A stretch of 64,000 bases of DNA, from positions 46,154 to 110,153 of the forward strand of contig JAEWYE010000015.1 in NCBI GenBank assembly GCA_023458755.1. The letters are read 5' to 3'. Positions within the stretch are counted from its first letter, which is position 1, and each line of letters begins with the position of its first letter. The notes below the pieces were generated by a model. It worked only from the letters and a program-made list of their open reading frames with translations. It did no database searches and was not told the DNA's origin. Below, piece after piece: positions 61,022 through 64,000 of this stretch. Position numbers and translations under genes: made by a program. This stretch comes from Bacillota bacterium (GTDB taxonomy: Bacteria; Bacillota; Clostridia; Oscillospirales; Acutalibacteraceae).

Positions 61022-61261
61022 TTGATATTTGAAGGACTATTACCGATCGGCTCCGTGGTATTACTCACAAAAAGCACAAAACGAGTAATGATTATTGGGT
61101 ATTGCCAAAAGCAAATGGATAAGCCCGAAGTGATTTGGGACTATGCTGGGTGTGTATTCCCAGAAGGCTATATGGGACCGGATAAAACATTCTCGTTTGA
61201 TAATAATCAAATTGAAAAAGTTTATGCGTTGGGATATCAAGATGAAGAACAAATGAAATAG
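61022..61261 (+). CDS. DUF4176 protein, copy 2
   Basis: A 79-residue protein with the same signature as copy 1 (LLPIGSVVLLTKSTKRVMIIGY and GCVFPEGYMGPD). I use a TTG start at 61022 because GGAGGA lies just before it and the length then fits copy 1; an upstream in-frame start at 60959 would add a hydrophobic stretch. This is the last small gene before the second cargo module. Confidence 0.7.
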   Translation: MIFEGLLPIGSVVLLTKSTKRVMIIGYCQKQMDKPEVIWDYAGCVFPEGYMGPDKTFSFDNNQIEKVYALGYQDEEQMK

Positions 61262-61330
61262 ATATTATTTCTATAAAACTCAAGAACGAATAATTCTATA
61301 TAGCAATAAATGTAAAATCTATTTTTAATT

Positions 61331-61366
61331 TTAGTAAAACAGAGTATCTTGTTTCTGTTTTACTAA
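61331..61366. repeat. perfect 13-base inverted repeat
   Basis: TTAGTAAAACAGA and TCTGTTTTACTAA around a 10-base loop; no T run follows on the plus strand. On the minus strand the stem is followed by AATTAAAAAT, so it is a poor terminator. Confidence 0.6.
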
Positions 61367-61367
61367 T

Positions 61368-61433
61368 GAACTCCCTAAAGAGTTATAGACTTTGTATCCT
61401 TTGGAACGAATGCTAAAACACTTTAGGGAGTTC
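61368..61433. repeat. 13-base inverted repeat enclosing 40 bases
   Basis: GAACTCCCTAAAG and CTTTAGGGAGTTC enclose 40 bases and are followed by TATTTTAAG. It may be a terminator or the ends of a tiny element. Confidence 0.55.
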
Positions 61434-61564
61434 TATTTTAAGTAAAGAAAAGTGCTGGATGATGCTCAATATTAAAAGTTTAGATGCAATCGGTAATTTA
61501 TTTATAGAAATATAAACAACAGCCGCTCTGCTTGATATAAATTTTTTTTGCAGGAGGGATTTAT

Positions 61565-61951
61565 GTGAGCTGGAATGATGTTTGGTACGATATTACAGAC
61601 TTTTTTACAACCTCATACGCGGAGCAGCAAAGGAATAAATATAGCAGTCTGGTTTCCCGACTGCAGGATACCATTAGAAAAATTCAAGGACAGATGGAAA
61701 CCGCTCAGGAAAGCCTAGATCGTATCCATCGCTGCTACCGCAGTAACGGCGGCATAAATTATGGAAACTTTGCTTCAGAATTTAATAAAAAGGAGCAAAA
61801 TCACGAACAGGAAACGAGAAGACTGCTCCAAAAATTCAGCAATGCTTCCAGTGATTTTAATCATAAACTCCGACAGGCAGAACAAAACCGCGATTATTGG
61901 CAGCGTATTGTAGAAAAGGAAGACCGCGAGAAACGGGAATATCGCCCGTAA
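61565..61951 (+). CDS. coiled-coil protein of the second cargo module
   Basis: A 128-residue charged, helical protein with long coiled coils (about 18-60 and 75-125), similar in size and place to the YwqH-like protein at 54626. The start is GTG at 61565 after GCAGGAGGG; an overlapping ATG two bases earlier stops at once. It opens the second module. Confidence 0.7.
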   Translation: MSWNDVWYDITDFFTTSYAEQQRNKYSSLVSRLQDTIRKIQGQMETAQESLDRIHRCYRSNGGINYGNFASEFNKKEQNHEQETRRLLQKFSNASSDFNHKLRQAEQNRDYWQRIVEKEDREKREYRP

Positions 61952-61965
61952 TGGAGGAGTAAACC

Positions 61966-62286
61966 ATGAGTACTTTTGCAAAATGCAACGGCGCCGAGTT
62001 TAACTTTTTGTTGAATGATTTAGTATCCGTACAAACTCATTTAAAGGAAGCCTACAGTAGGGCGGAAAAATTGCAGACTCAAATCAATGAGGGAAAGTGG
62101 ACCGGTAAATCGAAAGATACCATGCAAGCCTATTTAAACTTGCTGCTGCAATATCATGGTGCTTTTATCGGAAAACCAAGTAATCCGCTTCAAGAAGCGG
62201 TTGACACATTGAATCAATTGATGAAAAGTTTGGAAGGCTTTTACAGCGAATGTGCGGCATTTCAGGAATTGGAGAAATTATCATGA
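61966..62286 (+). CDS. WXG100-like protein
   Basis: A 106-residue helical hairpin with a KWTGKSKD turn at about 45-52, matching the W-x-G pattern. GGAGGAG precedes the ATG. Its stop overlaps the next start (ATGA). Confidence 0.75.
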   Translation: MSTFAKCNGAEFNFLLNDLVSVQTHLKEAYSRAEKLQTQINEGKWTGKSKDTMQAYLNLLLQYHGAFIGKPSNPLQEAVDTLNQLMKSLEGFYSECAAFQELEKLS

Positions 62287-62936
62287 AATTTACAGAACAG
62301 GAAATGGTGTTTTTGAATAGCCTGTCCGATGGCCCCTCGCCGTTCGGCTTTTCTTTGACGGTTCCTTCTGACGAAGATAAAGAACACTATCTTGTGTCTA
62401 CAATTCAAAGTCTAAAAGAGAAAAATATTGTGGATGCGGATTCCAAGCTTAGCAAATTGGGCGTTATTCCGGTAAAAGTGCTGGAAATTTACAAGAATGC
62501 GGATGAACACATTCTTTTGAACCGTCTTTGCATGTGCAGAACTTCTGACAATCGGCTCATTTGCATTTTACCGAATGAGAACGGATACGATATTTTTTCA
62601 GTTGACCCGTCCGTCATCCTTTTGATGCTGTTAAAGCAGTCATCCTACATGTGTAAGGCACAGGAAAAAGACGTTGTCCCTTATTTGCCGCAGAAAATGG
62701 ATTATGTGAAGTGGCAGCAATCCACAGCGCCTTTTGCGGGTCATTCTGTCGTGGTTGGCAAATTTCAGAAAGACGTTCCAATTTTGGAAAAGAACTATTA
62801 CTGGGATGAGCAAAACGGTTTTCAATATGATTTTCATACAGAGGAGCAGACACAGCTTTATCCCCGTGAAATGCGGCTTCAATTCATGGATATTTTCGGA
62901 ATTCCATATGAAACGGAGGGGCTGAAAATTGGGTGA
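62283..62936 (+). CDS. unrecognised T7SS-module protein, possibly DUF5081-like
   Basis: A 217-residue soluble mixed alpha/beta protein with no signal peptide or span. It lies between two WXG-sized genes inside a cargo module. Position and size recall chaperone-like proteins of type VII loci (such as DUF5081 or EspG), but no motif confirms this. The ATG overlaps the previous stop by four bases. Confidence 0.6.
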   Translation: MKFTEQEMVFLNSLSDGPSPFGFSLTVPSDEDKEHYLVSTIQSLKEKNIVDADSKLSKLGVIPVKVLEIYKNADEHILLNRLCMCRTSDNRLICILPNENGYDIFSVDPSVILLMLLKQSSYMCKAQEKDVVPYLPQKMDYVKWQQSTAPFAGHSVVVGKFQKDVPILEKNYYWDEQNGFQYDFHTEEQTQLYPREMRLQFMDIFGIPYETEGLKIG

Positions 62937-63249
62937 AATAAAAGTAGGCGGAGAAGATGTTTTAAATTATGCGTCCGAGTTTTTGGCCATTTCCCAATTG
63001 CTTGAGGAAGCCTATGTTTATTGTGCACGTGCAGAAAATAGAATAAATGAAGATATGTATCAGGGAAAAGCACTGGATGAAATGAAACTGTTTTTCAGAA
63101 GTCTGTCAAGTAATACAAGTAAGTTGTATTTACTCTATCAAAAAGCATTTCAGTACACGCAGAATACCTATAAGGAATTTTACTACAATGACCGGCAGTT
63201 GGCACAGTGGGTAATTGCGGAAATATGCAAGGCAGGAGGTTCGAACTGA
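62929..63249 (+). CDS. WXG100-sized helical partner protein
   Basis: A 106-residue helical protein. A turn with MYQGKALDEM at about 44-53 takes the place of WXG. It begins with a TTG after GGAGGGG and overlaps the previous gene by eight bases. The effector follows two bases later. Confidence 0.65.
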   Translation: MGEIKVGGEDVLNYASEFLAISQLLEEAYVYCARAENRINEDMYQGKALDEMKLFFRSLSSNTSKLYLLYQKAFQYTQNTYKEFYYNDRQLAQWVIAEICKAGGSN

Positions 63250-63250
63250 A

Positions 63251-64000
63251 ATGTCTGGTATATCAAACACAGCGGCGGAAACAAAACAATTAGATGCCCG
63301 ATGGGAAGAAAAGGTAGATCTATATTGCATTCCCATCCATATTTATGATACACTTGATAATATTAACAGAATAATTTTAGATTGCAACAACGCATTAAGT
63401 GAAGCCGGTATGAGTCGAATATCTTATTCCTCACAGGCAAACGAAATTGAAAAAATAGTTGATGCGATTGGCTGCATGAATCGGTATGTTTCAGAAATAC
63501 CTACAGAACTGAATGAACGCATTGATGCCATTCTGTACGAAGGCTTTAACAAACGCGCCACGGAAACAATCAGCCGAATCCATATGGATGATTTCAAAAC
63601 CAAAAATACATTGGGCTTGCATGGAAGCTGGTCAGCAGCTGGTGGTGGGCAAATTTACGAAGGAACCCGCTTGAGAGAGGACATATGTTTTGCTGATTTT
63701 CTAGGAAACAATGTCGGTAAAGAAACAGAGCTTGGTTATAACGCCAATAATCCAATTGATTGCGTACAGGAATTTGCAGACTTATTTAAAGCGGATTATG
63801 AAACACTGAAATCGGCAGGCAGTTTGAACGGCTCAGAAATCAAGAACTTGGATGATTACTTAGACAACATCGAAAAAATGGGCGAATTTGACCATAAGAT
63901 GGATCAACCGTTCAAAAGCTTTGTTTCGCAACTTTTGGATATCACCATAATAATACCGTTTATCGAATGCGCCACCGGCTATGATTTGATCACAGGCGAA
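63251..64000 (+). CDS. partial T7SS effector, LXG-like, runs off the right edge
   Basis: Open for 250 codons from the ATG at 63251 to the window end, without a stop. The first 130 residues are helical, as in LXG-type targeting domains (DTLDNINRIILDCNNALSEAG). A distinct segment starts with GLHGSWSAAGGGQIYEGT at about 121-138. The start is only two bases after the partner gene, with AGGAGG just before it. The toxin domain, if any, lies outside the window. Confidence 0.7.
   Translation, partial: MSGISNTAAETKQLDARWEEKVDLYCIPIHIYDTLDNINRIILDCNNALSEAGMSRISYSSQANEIEKIVDAIGCMNRYVSEIPTELNERIDAILYEGFNKRATETISRIHMDDFKTKNTLGLHGSWSAAGGGQIYEGTRLREDICFADFLGNNVGKETELGYNANNPIDCVQEFADLFKADYETLKSAGSLNGSEIKNLDDYLDNIEKMGEFDHKMDQPFKSFVSQLLDITIIIPFIECATGYDLITGE

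Larger units (their letters stand above)
61262..61564. other. gene-free gap with two perfect inverted repeats
   Basis: No gene is credible. Two perfect 13-base inverted repeats lie side by side: TTAGTAAAACAGA at 61331 with its complement at 61354, and GAACTCCCTAAAG at 61368 with its complement at 61421. Confidence 0.7.

Noticed and set aside
1..64000. rRNA, tRNA, prophage or transposase genes
   Set aside because: I looked for tRNA-like cloverleaf ends, integrase and transposase motifs and found none.

Overview
This is a 64-kb chromosomal window from a low-to-mid GC, Gram-positive-type anaerobe of the class Clostridia. An Oscillospiraceae/Ruminococcaceae-like relative is my inference. The reasons are a clostridial fatty-acid operon using FabK, an ECF-type S component, a SpoVB-like flippase, DUF1540 and DUF6143 proteins, many TTG starts with strong Shine-Dalgarno sites, and a Firmicutes-style type VII secretion locus. 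I see no rRNA, tRNA, CRISPR array, prophage or intact insertion sequence.

Left part (1-7.4 kb): a minus-strand fatty acid synthesis operon, fabH-fabK-fabD-fabG-fabF, runs from a near-consensus promoter at 5048-5075. It is followed by a two-domain DUF1540 protein and a coaX plus ECF S-component pair that probably supplies pantothenate and CoA. From 7.5 to 14.2 kb lies a plus-strand locus: a BTAD-type regulator, a transglutaminase lipoprotein, a PilC/GspF membrane protein, four small single-span proteins and a PilT-type ATPase. No PilB, PilD or canonical pilin is seen.

Middle part (14.2-38.1 kb): mostly housekeeping and accessory single genes. They include a Rieske/FAD oxidoreductase, two AT-rich membrane-protein genes beside a pair of inverted GC-rich repeats, a 650-residue repeat protein, an aldo/keto reductase, an APC transporter, a diguanylate cyclase, a BlaI/BlaR-type pair with visible operators, CheW plus a chemoreceptor, a lipid kinase, QueH, RidA, an M3 peptidase, a SpoVB-like flippase and several small conserved proteins. 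Palindromic repeats sit at 28.7-28.9 kb, and terminators with a shared CGGCAG core recur.

Right part (38.2-64 kb): a large type VII secretion locus. The order is a membrane Ser/Thr kinase, a small membrane protein, a 1792-residue membrane-anchored protein with about eleven tandem Ig-like repeats, a DUF6382-like/FHA protein, a PP2C phosphatase, a MinD/CpaE-like ATPase, a ubiquitin-like EsaB, EssC and a WXG100 protein. No EsaA, EssA or classical EssB is seen between them. The likely logic is kinase/phosphatase/FHA control of an EssC-driven secretion machine. Two cargo modules follow, each with a coiled-coil protein, WXG100-sized helical partners and a large effector. The first effector ends in a glycine-zipper-like membrane segment. 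It is followed by two homologous candidate immunity genes, a remnant of the effector tail, a second effector fragment, two DUF4176 genes and a lipoprotein gene broken by a one-base frameshift. The second effector runs off the right edge.
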